Source: Actinomyces culturomici (GTDB taxonomy: Bacteria; Actinomycetota; Actinomycetes; Actinomycetales; Actinomycetaceae). Taken from it: a DNA stretch of 64,000 nucleotides. This document shows positions 16,491 to 25,890 of this stretch, piece by piece. Within the stretch, counting starts at the first letter, position 1. Each line of letters begins with the position of its first letter. Where the stretch lies: contig NZ_LS991316.1 of assembly GCF_900499005.1 (NCBI RefSeq), forward strand, positions 635,212 through 699,211, given 5' to 3'. A program made the translations under genes and the position numbers. Below the pieces are notes generated by a model. That model did not search any database and was not told where the DNA came from. It saw nothing but the letters and a program-made list of their open reading frames with translations.

Positions 16491-19244
16491 GTGACCACCG
16501 AGACCACCCAGTCGGCTCCGGAGACGCCCGCGGCGTCCCTGCTCTTCCAGGCGCCGACCTTCCAGGCCCCCGTCTTCCATCAGACCCCCGCGCGCGAGGA
16601 GCGCGCTCCCGAGCGCGACGCCGCTCCCGCCGAGGACGCCCCGCGCGAGAAGCGCACCCGTTCGCGCCGCAAGCCGAAGGACGTCCCCGTCGAGGAGGCC
16701 CCCGAGCAGGAGTCCGCGCCCGCAGAGTCGGCGTCCGAGGAGTCGGCCGACGAGGCCCCCAAGCGCAAGCGCCGCACCCGCAAGCCGAAGGAGACCGCGG
16801 AGGCCGCCGAACAGGAGGCCCCCGAAGAGGCTCCCGCCGAGTCGAATGACGACGAGGCGTCGGAGTCGGACGAGCAGGCGGGGGAGGATGCCGAGGAGAC
16901 TTCGAGCCGTCGTCGTCGCCGTCGTCGCACGCGCTCGGCCTCGTCCTCGTCGATCGAGGAGGGGGACCCCGCCGACCAGGTGAAGGCGCTCAAGGGCTCG
17001 ACTCGCCTCGAGGCGAAGAAGCAGCGTCGCAAGGAGGGCCGCCGCGAGGGTCGCCGCCGCCACGGCATCACCGAGTCGGAGTTCCTCGCCCGCCGCGAGT
17101 CCGTCAATCGCGAGATGGTGATCCGTGATCAGGACGGCCTCGATCAGATCGCGATCCTCGAGGACGGGCTCCTCGTCGAGCACTACGTCGCGCGGCGCAC
17201 GCAGAAGTCGATGGTCGGGAACATCTACCTCGGCCGAGTCCAGAACGTCCTCCCCTCGATGGAGGCCGCGTTCGTCGACATCGGCCGCGGGCGCAACGCC
17301 GTCCTCTACGCCGGCGAGGTCAACTGGGACGCCGTCGGTCTCGAGGGCAAGCCGCGCCGCATCGAGTCGGCGCTGAAGTCCGGAGACCCCGTCCTCGTCC
17401 AGGTGACGAAGGACCCCATCGGGCACAAGGGCGCCCGCCTCACGAGCCAGATCACGCTCGCCGGCCGCTACCTCGTCCTCATCCCCAACGGGTCGATGAT
17501 GGGCATCTCCCGCAAGCTCCCCGATCGCGAGCGCACGCGCCTGAAGAAAATCCTCAAGCAGGTCGTCCCCGCGGGCTCGGGCGTCATCGTCCGCACCGCC
17601 GCCGAGGGCGCCACCGAGGAGCAGATCCGCGACGACGTCGCGCGCCTCACCAAGCAGTGGGCGGACATCGAGGCGAAGCAGACGCAGACGAAGTCGGCGC
17701 CGGTGCTCCTGCGCGGCGAGCCGGAGCTCGCGGTCCGCGTCGTCCGCGACATCTTCAACGAGGACTTCTCGAAGCTCACGATCGAGGGCCGCGACACCTA
17801 CGCGACCGTCAAGGAGTACGTCGACGAGCTCTCGCCCGAGCTCTCCGACCGCGTCGAGCAGTGGGTCGGCACCGACGACGTCTTCCATGCCCACCGCGTC
17901 GACGAGCAGCTCGCCAAGGGCATGGACCGCAAGGTCTGGCTGCCGAGCGGCGGCACGCTCATCATCGACCGCACTGAGGCGATGACCGTCATCGACGTCA
18001 ACACCGGCAAGTTCATCGGCGCCGGCGGGACGCTGGAGGAGACGGTGACGAAGAACAACCTCGAGGCCGCCGAGGAGATCGTCCGCCAGCTGCGCCTGCG
18101 CGACATCGGCGGCATCATCATCGTCGACTTCGTCGACATGGTCCTCGAGTCGAACCGCGACCTCGTGCTCCGCAGGCTCGTCGAGTGCCTCGGCCGGGAC
18201 CGCACCCGCCACCAGGTCACCGAGATCACCTCGCTCGGCCTCGTCCAGATGACGCGCAAGCGCGTCGGCGAGGGGCTCGTCGAGGCCTTCTCGACGACCT
18301 GCGAGGCCTGCGAGGGTCGCGGCTTCATCGTCCACGAGCACCCGGTCGAGACGACCGGCGCGCAGGACCACACGGGCCAGTCCCCGAAGTCGGCGAAGAA
18401 GCGGAAGTCCGAGCCGCGCCGCGTCGAGGACGATGCCGACCACGAGAAGGCGAAGCAGGCGCTCTCGGCGATCGCCGCCGCTTCGCGCAAGGCCGAGGAC
18501 GAGGCCGCCCAGGCTTCGGCGGAGTCGGGGACCTCTGGCGCCGAGTCCGATGCGTCGGCGAGCGCGCCCACCAAGGGCTCCGAGGAGCGGGCCCCGAAGT
18601 CCGCGTCGCGCCGCCGCCGCGCGGCGACGGCCTCTTCGGTGGAGCCCGCGGCGGAGTCCGCTGAGGCTCCCGCCGAGATGGAGGCGCCTGCTGAGCCGTC
18701 GGCCTCGGCTTCCGAGGCCCCGGCGCGCGAGCCGCGCCCGCGGCGTCGCCGCCGCGCCGCCACGTCCGCGGTCGTCGAGCCGGTGGAGAGCACGCCCGTC
18801 GCGATCGAGGCTCCCGCCGGGCGAGAGGCGATCAGTGCGCCCGAGCCCGTCGTCGCCCTCGAGAAGGCGCCCGCGCGCAAGGCCGTCGGTCGCCGCCGCG
18901 CCGTCACGGCCGAGGCGGTCGAGCCCGCCGCGGCTCCGACTCCCGCTTCGACCGAAGCTCCGGCGTCGACTGAGGCTCCTGCCGCGGCGCCCACCTCGAC
19001 CGAGTCTGCCGCCCCCGCGGAGGCCCCGCGCAAGCGCCGTCGTCGCGCCGCGACGAGCGGTTCGGCCGAGCCCGAGAAGGCCGCGCCCGCGGTTACGATC
19101 GAGCTTCCGGCGCGCGTCGAGCAGCCGAGCGAGCTGCGTCCGGTCCACTCGACCGACGAGATCTCCCTGCCCGAGGCCTCGAGCGCCGCGAAGCCGAAGC
19201 GGCGCCGCCGCGTCGCCTCGACCGGCGTCGTCGACGCGGGCTGA
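16491..19244 (+). CDS. rne: Ribonuclease E/G
   Basis: 917-residue endoribonuclease of the RNase E/G family, acting in rRNA maturation and mRNA decay. A long acidic/basic low-complexity N-terminal arm (about residues 1-200, ending in an RRRRRRRTRS patch) precedes the catalytic core. The core has an S1 domain (VGNIYLGRVQNVLPSMEAAFVDIGRGRNAVLY), a DNase I-like region with AMTVIDVNTGKFIG, and the zinc-link cysteines CEAC in STTCEACEGRGF. A further Ala/Glu/Pro/Arg-rich tail has repeats of the RRRRAATS type. The termini flanking the core are typical of actinobacterial RNase E and probably bind RNA or partners. GTG at 16491 has GGAG five bases upstream; in-frame sequence further upstream is not needed. 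Confidence 0.93.
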   Translation: MTTETTQSAPETPAASLLFQAPTFQAPVFHQTPAREERAPERDAAPAEDAPREKRTRSRRKPKDVPVEEAPEQESAPAESASEESADEAPKRKRRTRKPKETAEAAEQEAPEEAPAESNDDEASESDEQAGEDAEETSSRRRRRRRTRSASSSSIEEGDPADQVKALKGSTRLEAKKQRRKEGRREGRRRHGITESEFLARRESVNREMVIRDQDGLDQIAILEDGLLVEHYVARRTQKSMVGNIYLGRVQNVLPSMEAAFVDIGRGRNAVLYAGEVNWDAVGLEGKPRRIESALKSGDPVLVQVTKDPIGHKGARLTSQITLAGRYLVLIPNGSMMGISRKLPDRERTRLKKILKQVVPAGSGVIVRTAAEGATEEQIRDDVARLTKQWADIEAKQTQTKSAPVLLRGEPELAVRVVRDIFNEDFSKLTIEGRDTYATVKEYVDELSPELSDRVEQWVGTDDVFHAHRVDEQLAKGMDRKVWLPSGGTLIIDRTEAMTVIDVNTGKFIGAGGTLEETVTKNNLEAAEEIVRQLRLRDIGGIIIVDFVDMVLESNRDLVLRRLVECLGRDRTRHQVTEITSLGLVQMTRKRVGEGLVEAFSTTCEACEGRGFIVHEHPVETTGAQDHTGQSPKSAKKRKSEPRRVEDDADHEKAKQALSAIAAASRKAEDEAAQASAESGTSGAESDASASAPTKGSEERAPKSASRRRRAATASSVEPAAESAEAPAEMEAPAEPSASASEAPAREPRPRRRRRAATSAVVEPVESTPVAIEAPAGREAISAPEPVVALEKAPARKAVGRRRAVTAEAVEPAAAPTPASTEAPASTEAPAAAPTSTESAAPAEAPRKRRRRAATSGSAEPEKAAPAVTIELPARVEQPSELRPVHSTDEISLPEASSAAKPKRRRRVASTGVVDAG

Positions 19245-19328
19245 GGGCCGCCCCTCCGGGCGGCGTGTCGCGAATCCGCGAGGTGTGGAATCGCACAGCG
19301 GAAACGGCCTGTTCGAGGGCCGCGCGAG

Positions 19329-19358
19329 TTGCCCGGAGGAGCCGGAATCGGCTAACTT
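19329..19358 (+). promoter_or_regulatory. Probable promoter for rplU-rpmA
   Basis: TTGCCC at 19329-19334 and TAACTT at 19353-19358 with an 18-base spacer, in the 204-base gap between rne and rplU. A transcript from about 19365 would give an L21 leader of about 85 bases. Based on consensus only. Confidence 0.5.
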
Positions 19359-19448
19359 TGATCGTCGGCGCAACGAGCGCCAGCGGGACGACTGTTTCCC
19401 ACGTCCGATAGAGACGACGTGATGGTCCCCGTTCCGAATCGAGAAGAG

Positions 19449-19769
19449 ATGAGCTCCAACGTGGTCTACGCGATCGTCAAGGCTGGCGGCCGGCAGGAAA
19501 AGGTGTCCGTCGGTGACGTCGTCGTCGTCGACAAGCTTGCCGAGGAAATCGGCTCCAGCATCGAGCTTCAGCCGCTGATGCTGGTGGATGGCGACGCCAT
19601 CACCGTCGACGCTGCCAAGCTGGGCAAGGTCACCGTCAAGGCCGAGGTCGTCGACTCCGCCAAGGGGCCGAAGATCTCCATCATCAAGTACAAGAACAAG
19701 TCGGGCTACCGCAAGCGCCAGGGCCACCGCCAGAAGATGTCGGTCGTCAAGATCACCGAGATCGCCTGA
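19449..19769 (+). CDS. rplU: 50S ribosomal protein L21
   Basis: 106-residue ribosomal protein L21, beginning MSSNVVYAIVKAGGRQEKV, with the C-terminal KKSGYRKRQGHRQ-type basic motif that binds 23S rRNA (here KNKSGYRKRQGHRQKMSVVK). ATG at 19449 is chosen over an in-frame upstream ATG (19419) because it matches the family N-terminus and is preceded by GAGAAGAG. rpmA follows after 32 bases. Confidence 0.97.
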   Translation: MSSNVVYAIVKAGGRQEKVSVGDVVVVDKLAEEIGSSIELQPLMLVDGDAITVDAAKLGKVTVKAEVVDSAKGPKISIIKYKNKSGYRKRQGHRQKMSVVKITEIA

Positions 19770-19801
19770 CCTGAGAATATTCGAGCAGAAAGTAGTTTCT
19801 G

Positions 19802-20062
19802 ATGGCACACAAGAAGGGCCTCGGCTCCTCCCGCAACGGCCGCGACTCGAACGCTCAGCGCCTCGGAGTGAAGCGCTACGGCGGTCAGCTCGTCAACGCC
19901 GGTGAGATCATCGTCCGCCAGCGCGGCACCCACTTCCACCCGGGCGACGGCGTCGGCCGCGGCAAGGACGACACCCTGTTCGCGCTCCGCGCGGGCGCGG
20001 TCGAGTTCGGCGTGAAGCGCGACCGCAAGGTCGTCAACGTCGTCGAGCCGGTCTCCGCCTGA
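19802..20062 (+). CDS. rpmA: 50S ribosomal protein L27
   Basis: 86-residue L27 starting [19 protein letters not shown], the canonical N-terminus that reaches the peptidyl-transferase centre. No Firmicutes-style N-terminal cleavage extension is present. Co-transcribed with rplU; a strong intrinsic terminator begins 15 bases after its stop. Confidence 0.98.
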   Translation: MAHKKGLGSSRNGRDSNAQRLGVKRYGGQLVNAGEIIVRQRGTHFHPGDGVGRGKDDTLFALRAGAVEFGVKRDRKVVNVVEPVSA

Positions 20063-20076
20063 GACCGACCTCGCGG

Positions 20077-20108
20077 AAGGGCGTTCGGCACTAGCCGGAC
20101 GCCCTTTT
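20077..20108 (+). terminator. Intrinsic terminator after rpmA
   Basis: 12-bp stem AAGGGCGTTCGG (20077-20088) with 20095-20106 (one G-U pair), 6-base loop, followed by a short T tract. It separates the ribosomal pair from obg. Confidence 0.85.
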
Positions 20109-20233
20109 CCACATCACGGGCCCGTTCCGCTGGAAGAATGAACGGAGCCCCTCCGATCGAGCGCCCCCTGCGCCCTCGTCGATGAACCGGTGCCGCGCAA
20201 CGGCACCACCCCCACCCCCTTGAGGAGACCGAC

Positions 20234-21769
20234 ATGGCAGACTTCGTCGACCGCGTGACGATCCACGCCGCCGGAGGAGACGGCGGCAACGGCGTCGCGT
20301 CGATCAAGCGCGAGAAGTTCAAGCCGCTCGCCGGCCCCGACGGCGGCGACGGCGGCAACGGCGGATCCGTCATCCTCGAGGTCGACCCGCAGGTGACGAC
20401 CCTCCTCACGTACCACCGCTCGCCCCATCAGCGCGCCGCCTCCGGCACCGCCGGCATGGGCGACTTCCGCCAGGGGAAGAACGGCGCGGACATCATCCTC
20501 CCGGTCCCCGACGGGACCGTCGTCAAAACGAAGTCCGGGGAGCTCCTCGCCGACCTCACGGGCGTCGGCGAGCGCTTCGTCGTCGCCGAGGGCGGACGCG
20601 GGGGACTGGGGAACGCGGCGCTCGCGTCGAAGACCCGCAAGGCGCCCGGATTCGCCCTCCTCGGCGAGCCCGGCGAAGAGCGCGACGTCGTCCTCGAGCT
20701 GAAGTCCGTCGCGGACGTCGCCCTCGTCGGCTTCCCCTCGGCCGGCAAGTCCTCGATCATCGCGGCGATGTCGGCGGCGCGCCCGAAGATCGCCGACTAC
20801 CCCTTCACGACGCTCATCCCGAACCTCGGCGTCGTCCAGGCGGGGGAGACCCGCTACACGATCGCCGACGTTCCCGGCCTCATCCCCGGCGCTTCGGCGG
20901 GCAAGGGCCTCGGCCTCGACTTCCTCCGCCACATCGAGCGCTGCGGCGTCATCGTCCACGTGCTCGACACCGCCGCCTACGAGTCCGAGCGCGAGCCCGT
21001 CGCCGACCTTGAGACCATCGAGGCGGAGCTCGCCGCCTACCAGGGCGACCTCGGGGAGATCGAGGGCTACGTGCCGCTCATGGAGCGCCCCCGCGTCATC
21101 GTCCTCAACAAGGTGGACGTGCCCGACGGGCGAGACCTCGCCGAGATCACCCGCCCCGACCTCGAGGAGTTCGGCTGGCCGATCCACGAGGTCTCCGCCG
21201 TCACCCACGAGGGCCTCAAGGAGCTCTCCTTCACACTCGCGCGCCTCGTCCTCGAGCACCGCGCCTCCCTGCCCGAGCGCGAGGCCGCCCGCCCCGTCAT
21301 CCGCCCGAAGGCCGTCGGCTCGCGCGACGAGATCACCGTGCGCCTCACCCGCAAGGACGGCGAAGAGGTCTACCAGGTCCGCGGCGACAAGCCCGAGCGC
21401 TGGGTCCGCCAGACCGATTTCACGAACGACGAGGCCGTCGGCTACCTCGCCGACCGGCTCGCCGCCGCCGGCGTCGAGGACGCCCTCATGAAGGCGGGCG
21501 CCTTCGCCGGCGATACGGTCGTCATCGGCGACCTCGACGGCGGTATCGTCTTCGACTGGGAGCCGACCCTCACCACCGGGCCCGAGCTCCTCGGCTCCCG
21601 AGGGACCGACCTGCGCCTCGACCAGTCGAGCAGGCCGACCCGCAAGGAGAAGCGCGAGGTCTACCACCAGGTGATGGACGCGAAGTCCGCCGCCCGCGAG
21701 GAACTGTGGACCGAGCGCCAGCAGGGGATCTGGACGGATCCCGACGCCGACGCGAAGGGTCGCAAGTGA
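20234..21769 (+). CDS. obgE: GTPase Obg/CgtA
   Basis: 511-residue essential GTPase of ribosome assembly and stress control. The glycine-rich Obg domain (residues 1-160; [16 protein letters not shown]) is followed by the G domain, with G1 [10 protein letters not shown]3 [10 protein letters not shown] and G4 NKVD, then a C-terminal OCT domain (about residues 350-430) and a basic tail. ATG at 20234 has TTGAGGAGACC upstream (GAGGAG at 20222-20227). The stop overlaps the proB GTG, so proB is probably translationally coupled. Confidence 0.96.
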   Translation: MADFVDRVTIHAAGGDGGNGVASIKREKFKPLAGPDGGDGGNGGSVILEVDPQVTTLLTYHRSPHQRAASGTAGMGDFRQGKNGADIILPVPDGTVVKTKSGELLADLTGVGERFVVAEGGRGGLGNAALASKTRKAPGFALLGEPGEERDVVLELKSVADVALVGFPSAGKSSIIAAMSAARPKIADYPFTTLIPNLGVVQAGETRYTIADVPGLIPGASAGKGLGLDFLRHIERCGVIVHVLDTAAYESEREPVADLETIEAELAAYQGDLGEIEGYVPLMERPRVIVLNKVDVPDGRDLAEITRPDLEEFGWPIHEVSAVTHEGLKELSFTLARLVLEHRASLPEREAARPVIRPKAVGSRDEITVRLTRKDGEEVYQVRGDKPERWVRQTDFTNDEAVGYLADRLAAAGVEDALMKAGAFAGDTVVIGDLDGGIVFDWEPTLTTGPELLGSRGTDLRLDQSSRPTRKEKREVYHQVMDAKSAAREELWTERQQGIWTDPDADAKGRK

Positions 21770-22881
21770 GCGAGTCGCTGCGCGGCCGCCTGGATCGGGC
21801 GGACCGTATCGTCGTGAAGATCGGCTCGTCCTCGCTCACGCGCGAGGACGGCGGGCTCGACCTCAACCGGATCGACTCCGTCGCCCGGCTCGTCGCCCGG
21901 TGGAGGAAGCCCGGCAAGGAGATCCTCATCGTCTCCTCGGGCGCGGTGGCCGCGGGGCTCGACCCGCTCGGCTTCACGTCCCGGCCTCGTGACCTCGCGA
22001 GCGTGCAGGCGGCCGCCGCCATGGGACAGGGGCTCCTCGTCGCCCGCTGGCAGGCCGCCTTCCAGGCGCACCACCTCGACGTCGCGCAGCTTCTCCTCAC
22101 GACCGAGGACGTCATGCGCCGCGAGCACTACACGAACGTGCGCGCGAGCCTCGACAAGCTCCTCGGCCTCGGCGTCGTCCCCATCATCAACGAGAACGAC
22201 GCGGTGACGACCCGCGAGGTCCGCTTCGGCGATAATGACCGGCTCGCCTCGTACATGGCGCAGATGGTCGCGGCCGACGCCCTCGTCCTCCTCACCGATG
22301 TCGACGGCCTCTACACGGCCCCGCCCTCGCACCCCGGCGCCGAACTCGTCCGCGAGGTCACCTCCACCGACGAACTGCACGCCGTCCTCGTGACGGGAGC
22401 GGGATCCAAGGTCGGTTCGGGTGGCATGGTGACGAAGGTGCAGGCCGCGACGATGGCCGCGTCCTCCGGCATCGGCGTCGTCCTCACGAGCGCCGAGCGG
22501 CTCGGCGACGTCCTCGAGGGGCGCGAGGCGGGCACCTGGTTCGAGCCGTCCTCCGTCCGGCCCGCGTCGCGACGCCTGTGGATCGCGCACGCCGCCCCCT
22601 CGCGCGGCGAACTCATCGTCGACGAGGGCGCGAGCCGCGCGATCACCAAGGGGAAGAAGTCGCTGCTCGCAGCCGGGATCACCGCCGTCATGGGGCACTT
22701 CGACTCCGGCGAGGTCGTCGACATCGCGGGGCCCGCCGGCCTGCTCGGCCGCGGCATCGTCTCCTACGACTCCGACACGATCGCGCAGATGGCCGGGTCC
22801 TCGGCCGCCGACCTGCGCCTCGCCGGGTGGGAGCACCCGCGCCCCGTCGTCCACCGCGACGACCTCGCCCCCCTCCTCTAA
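21766..22881 (+). CDS. proB: Glutamate 5-kinase
   Basis: 371-residue first enzyme of proline synthesis, phosphorylating glutamate at the gamma carboxylate. The N-terminal amino-acid-kinase domain has [10 protein letters not shown] and VSSGAVAAG; the family motif INENDAV and the nucleotide site GSGGMVTK follow. A C-terminal PUA domain covers about residues 280-365. The GTG start at 21766 overlaps the obg stop (GTGA). proA, normally adjacent, is separated by a 583-base repeat island. Confidence 0.95.
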   Translation: MSESLRGRLDRADRIVVKIGSSSLTREDGGLDLNRIDSVARLVARWRKPGKEILIVSSGAVAAGLDPLGFTSRPRDLASVQAAAAMGQGLLVARWQAAFQAHHLDVAQLLLTTEDVMRREHYTNVRASLDKLLGLGVVPIINENDAVTTREVRFGDNDRLASYMAQMVAADALVLLTDVDGLYTAPPSHPGAELVREVTSTDELHAVLVTGAGSKVGSGGMVTKVQAATMAASSGIGVVLTSAERLGDVLEGREAGTWFEPSSVRPASRRLWIAHAAPSRGELIVDEGASRAITKGKKSLLAAGITAVMGHFDSGEVVDIAGPAGLLGRGIVSYDSDTIAQMAGSSAADLRLAGWEHPRPVVHRDDLAPLL

Positions 22882-23151
22882 CCACCGAGAGCATCACCTT
22901 TCTCTGTCGAAAGCATCACGTTGCTCCGTCGAGGGGATCTCCTATTCGCTGAGATGACGGTTTTGGGCACGTTGTCGGCGGTGTGTGCCCGATTCCGGCG
23001 TGTGTGCCCGATACGGCCGGGGTTGGGGTCGGTTTCGGGCGCATTGTCGGTGGTGTGTGCCCGATTCTGCCGAGAGCATCACGTTCGCGCGTCGAGGGGA
23101 TGCGTGCGCGCGACTCCAGGCCGTCAATGGCACTGGCCTCCGCCCCGCAAG

Positions 23152-23258
23152 AACGCACACAGTTTCTCCGTGGGCCCGCGCGGTGCAAGGTTCTGACCTG
23201 GCCATTCTTTCGGCGCGGAGCCGACTGAGCGTCCGACGAAGCCGAAACTGTGTGCGTT
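23152..23258. repeat. Palindromic element, GCACACAGTTTC family, copy 1
   Basis: Arms AACGCACACAGTTTC (23152-23166) and its exact complement GAAACTGTGTGCGTT (23244-23258) enclose 77 bases. The right arm continues TTCTGCAG, matching the outer left arm of the second copy at 38900-39006. It looks like a miniature repeat or bidirectional hairpin rather than coding DNA. Confidence 0.7.
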
Positions 23259-23291
23259 TCTGCAGGGACGGCGTCGGAACCCGACCGTGGG

Positions 23292-23379
23292 CGCATGACT
23301 TCGCGGCTGAAGACGCATGACTTCGTGGGGGAAGACGGATGACTTCGCAGGGGAAGGCGGATGACTTCGTGGTCCGGCG
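23292..23379 (+). repeat. Four 22-bp tandem units (ATGACTTCG)
   Basis: Four direct units of exactly 22 bases start at 23292, 23314, 23336 and 23358. All begin CG(C/G)ATGACTTCG; the first three end GAAGA or GAAGG and the fourth diverges. They lie 86 bases before the proA start and could be regulatory or a slippage-prone tract. Confidence 0.75.
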
Positions 23380-23464
23380 GGGATGCTGGGCGGAGAGCGC
23401 GGGGGAGTGGCCGCTATGGGAGCTTCCCCGTTCCCAATGGCGAACGCTGTGCCATGATGGCGGA

Positions 23465-24748
23465 ATGGACGACCAGATCCCCGATATCTCCGCCCTCACC
23501 GATGCCGCGCGCGAGGCGTCGCGCGCGCTCGCGACGGCGACGACCGGCGTGAAGAACTCCGCCCTCGAGGCAATCGCGATGGCGATCACCGAGCGGGCCG
23601 ACGAGATCCTCGCCGCCAACGCGAAGGACTGCGAGCGCGGCCGCGACAAGGGCATGTCCGAGGGTCTGCTCGACCGCCTCGCGCTGACGAAGGCGCGCAT
23701 CGAGCAGATCGCCTCCGCCGTTCGCGAGGTCGAGGCCCTGCCCGACCCGGTCGGGGAGGTGATCCGCGGGACCCGCAACGAACTCGGCCTGCGCATCACG
23801 CAGGTGCGCGTCCCTATGGGCGTCGTCGGCATGATCTACGAGGCCCGCCCGAACGTGACGATCGACGCGGCGACCCTCGCCCTCAAGTCCGGCAACGCGG
23901 TGATCCTGCGCGGCGGCAGCGCCGCCGAGGAGTCGAATAGGGCGATCATCGGCATCATGCGCGACGCGCTCGTCTCCGTGGGGCTCCCCGCCGACCTCGT
24001 TCAGACGGTCGACCACCTCGGGCGCCCGGGCGCGACCGCGATGATGCGGGCGCGCGGCGGTATCGACGTCCTCATCCCGCGCGGCGGCGCAGGGCTCATC
24101 AACGCGGTCGTCGAGAACTCGATCGTCCCGACGATCGAAACGGGCACGGGCAACTGCCATGTGTACGTCGATGCCGGCGCGGACCTCGCGGCCGCGGAGA
24201 ACATCATCATGAACGCGAAGACCCAGCGGGTCGGCGTGTGCAACGCCGCGGAGACGCTCCTCGTTCACGAGGACGAGGCCGAGGCTTTCCTCACCTCCGC
24301 CCTCACGCGCCTGGCGACGGCGGGCGTGACGCTCCACCTCGACGAGGCGTCGATGGCGATCGCGCAGGCGAACCCGTCGATCGACGCGGACATGGTCGTC
24401 GCCGCGACCGAGGAGGACTGGGAGACCGAGTACTTGTCGATGGACCTCGCGGTGCGCGTCGTCCCCTCGATCGACGAGGCGATTGCCCACATCCGCCGCT
24501 ACTCGACCGGGCACACCGAGGCGATCTGCACGCGCTCGATCGCGTCGGCGAACCGCTTCCGCACCGAGCTCGATTCGGCGGCGATCGCGATCAACGCGTC
24601 GACGCGCTTCACGGACGGCGGCCAGGTGGGCCTGGGGGCGGAGATCGGCATCTCCACCCAGAAGCTCCACGCGCGTGGCCCGATGGGGCTCACGGAGCTC
24701 ACGACGTCGACGTGGATCATCGAGGGCGAAGGGACGATCCGGCCGTGA
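23465..24748 (+). CDS. proA: Glutamate-5-semialdehyde dehydrogenase
   Basis: 427-residue gamma-glutamyl phosphate reductase, the second step of proline synthesis, using NADPH. Family segments seen: [32 protein letters not shown], and the catalytic cysteine in [17 protein letters not shown] at 23465 matches the family start; an in-frame extension upstream reads repeat DNA and is rejected. CATGAT ends six bases before the ATG, consistent with a leaderless transcript separate from proB. The stop overlaps the nadD GTG. Confidence 0.95.
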   Translation: MDDQIPDISALTDAAREASRALATATTGVKNSALEAIAMAITERADEILAANAKDCERGRDKGMSEGLLDRLALTKARIEQIASAVREVEALPDPVGEVIRGTRNELGLRITQVRVPMGVVGMIYEARPNVTIDAATLALKSGNAVILRGGSAAEESNRAIIGIMRDALVSVGLPADLVQTVDHLGRPGATAMMRARGGIDVLIPRGGAGLINAVVENSIVPTIETGTGNCHVYVDAGADLAAAENIIMNAKTQRVGVCNAAETLLVHEDEAEAFLTSALTRLATAGVTLHLDEASMAIAQANPSIDADMVVAATEEDWETEYLSMDLAVRVVPSIDEAIAHIRRYSTGHTEAICTRSIASANRFRTELDSAAIAINASTRFTDGGQVGLGAEIGISTQKLHARGPMGLTELTTSTWIIEGEGTIRP

Positions 24749-25491
24749 CGGAGCAGACGAGCGCGGCATCGGCAGGGGCCGCGGGCGCCGCCGCGCCGAC
24801 GCCCGCGGATACGACCGCGGACATGCCTAACACCGAGGACGCCCATCACGACGAGGCTTTCACGACCTCCGCCGCGAAGGAGTTCTCCGCCGGGCGCCCT
24901 CGTCGATCGATCGGCATCATGGGCGGGACCTTCGATCCCATCCACCACGGGCACCTCGTCGCCGCGTCCGAGGTGATGGAGGTCTTCCATCTCGACCAGG
25001 TGATCTTCGTGCCGACGGCGATGCAGCCCTTCAAGGCGGGGCGCCGGGTGACGCCGGCGGAGCACCGGTACCTCATGACGGTCGTCGCAACGGCTTCGAA
25101 CCCGCGGTTTACGGTGTCGCGCGTCGACATCGACCGCGGCGGGACGACGTACACGATCGACACCCTGACGGATCTGCGCGAGGAGTTCGACGAGGACACG
25201 GACTTCTACTTCATCACCGGCGCCGACGCGCTCGCGCAGATCGTCAAGTGGAAGGACTCGGACAAGCTGTTCGCGATGGCGCACTTCATCGGGGTGACGA
25301 GGCCGGGGCACGTGCTCGACGCGTCGGGGCTTCCGCGCGAGTCGGTGTCCCTGGTGGAGGTCCCCGCGATGGCGATCTCGTCGACGGACTGCAGGACGCG
25401 CGTCGAGGAGGGCAAGCCCGTGTGGTACCTCGTGCCCGACGGGGTGGTGCAGTACATCAACAAGTATGATCTTTACAAGGACGTGGACTAG
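24745..25491 (+). CDS. nadD: Nicotinate-nucleotide adenylyltransferase NadD
   Basis: 248 residues from the GTG that overlaps the proA stop; an in-frame ATG at 24823 would give a 222-residue protein and is an alternative, since residues 1-50 are an Ala/Thr-rich tail not expected in the family. The catalytic domain begins [21 protein letters not shown], with HxGH for ATP binding, and ends with the [13 protein letters not shown] motif. It converts nicotinate mononucleotide to deamido-NAD in NAD synthesis. It is followed after 18 bases by rsfS, the standard nadD-rsfS pair. Confidence 0.93.
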   Translation: MTEQTSAASAGAAGAAAPTPADTTADMPNTEDAHHDEAFTTSAAKEFSAGRPRRSIGIMGGTFDPIHHGHLVAASEVMEVFHLDQVIFVPTAMQPFKAGRRVTPAEHRYLMTVVATASNPRFTVSRVDIDRGGTTYTIDTLTDLREEFDEDTDFYFITGADALAQIVKWKDSDKLFAMAHFIGVTRPGHVLDASGLPRESVSLVEVPAMAISSTDCRTRVEEGKPVWYLVPDGVVQYINKYDLYKDVD

Positions 25492-25509
25492 CCCTAAGGA
25501 GTCGCCGCT

Positions 25510-25890
25510 GTGCCCATGGAGACGCGTGATCTGGTCGAAGTAGCCGCGAAGGCGGCGTCAGACAAGCTGGCGACCGATCCGGTCCTCGTGGACGTGGCGG
25601 GCAGGCTCGCGATCGCGGAGTCCTTCCTCATCCTTTCTGCCCCGACCGAGCGTCAGGTGCGCGCGATCGCTGAGGAGATCCTCGACCGCGTCGCCGCCGA
25701 GCTCGGGGTGGAGCCCGCCCGCATCGAGGGGCGGACGGGGAACCGGTGGATCCTCATCGACTACGTGGACCTCGTCGTCCATGTCCTCATCGACGAGGAG
25801 CGCGACTACTACCGTCTGGAGTCCCTGTGGGCGGACGGGACGATCACGCGCCTCGAGGACGCGTCGTCGCGCGAACTGGTGCGCGCATGA
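25510..25890 (+). CDS. rsfS: Ribosomal silencing factor RsfS
   Basis: 126-residue RsfS (Iojap/DUF143) protein, which binds L14 and blocks subunit joining under nutrient stress. Conserved segments: AESFLILSAPTERQVRAIAEEI and the RNWILIDYVDLVVHVL-type core (here RWILIDYVDLVVHVL). The start is GTG at 25510 with TAAGGAG at 25495-25501; a second in-frame ATG lies two codons later. The stop overlaps the next gene's ATG. Confidence 0.94.
   Translation: MPMETRDLVEVAAKAASDKLATDPVLVDVAGRLAIAESFLILSAPTERQVRAIAEEILDRVAAELGVEPARIEGRTGNRWILIDYVDLVVHVLIDEERDYYRLESLWADGTITRLEDASSRELVRA

Larger units (their letters stand above)
22882..23464. repeat. Repeat island between proB and proA
   Basis: 583 bases with no convincing gene but at least four kinds of repeat: 22-bp GARAGCATYAC units capped by GAGGGGAT (22887-22938 and 23072-23101); 39-base imperfect direct repeats (22961-22999, 23034-23072), each containing GTGTGTGCCCGAT; a palindromic pair of CGCACACAGTTTC arms (23152-23166 and 23244-23258); and four 22-bp tandem units of CG(C/G)ATGACTTCG type (23292-23379). 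Open frames here are translations of repeat DNA and are not called. The last roughly 85 bases form the proA leader. Confidence 0.75.

Noticed and set aside
16416..19808. 1130-codon minus-strand open frame opposite rne and rplU
   Set aside because: It mirrors the repetitive rne tails (long runs of Leu/Arg/Gly) and crosses two well-supported genes.
22887..22938. 22-bp repeats as a CRISPR or tRNA-like array
   Set aside because: Units are contiguous with no spacers, the variable part is only about 8 bases, and no cas genes or cloverleaf are seen.
22942..23832. 296-codon minus-strand open frame across the repeat island and the 5' end of proA
   Set aside because: It translates repeats (recurring GTHRRQ-type peptides) and overlaps the well-supported proA start.
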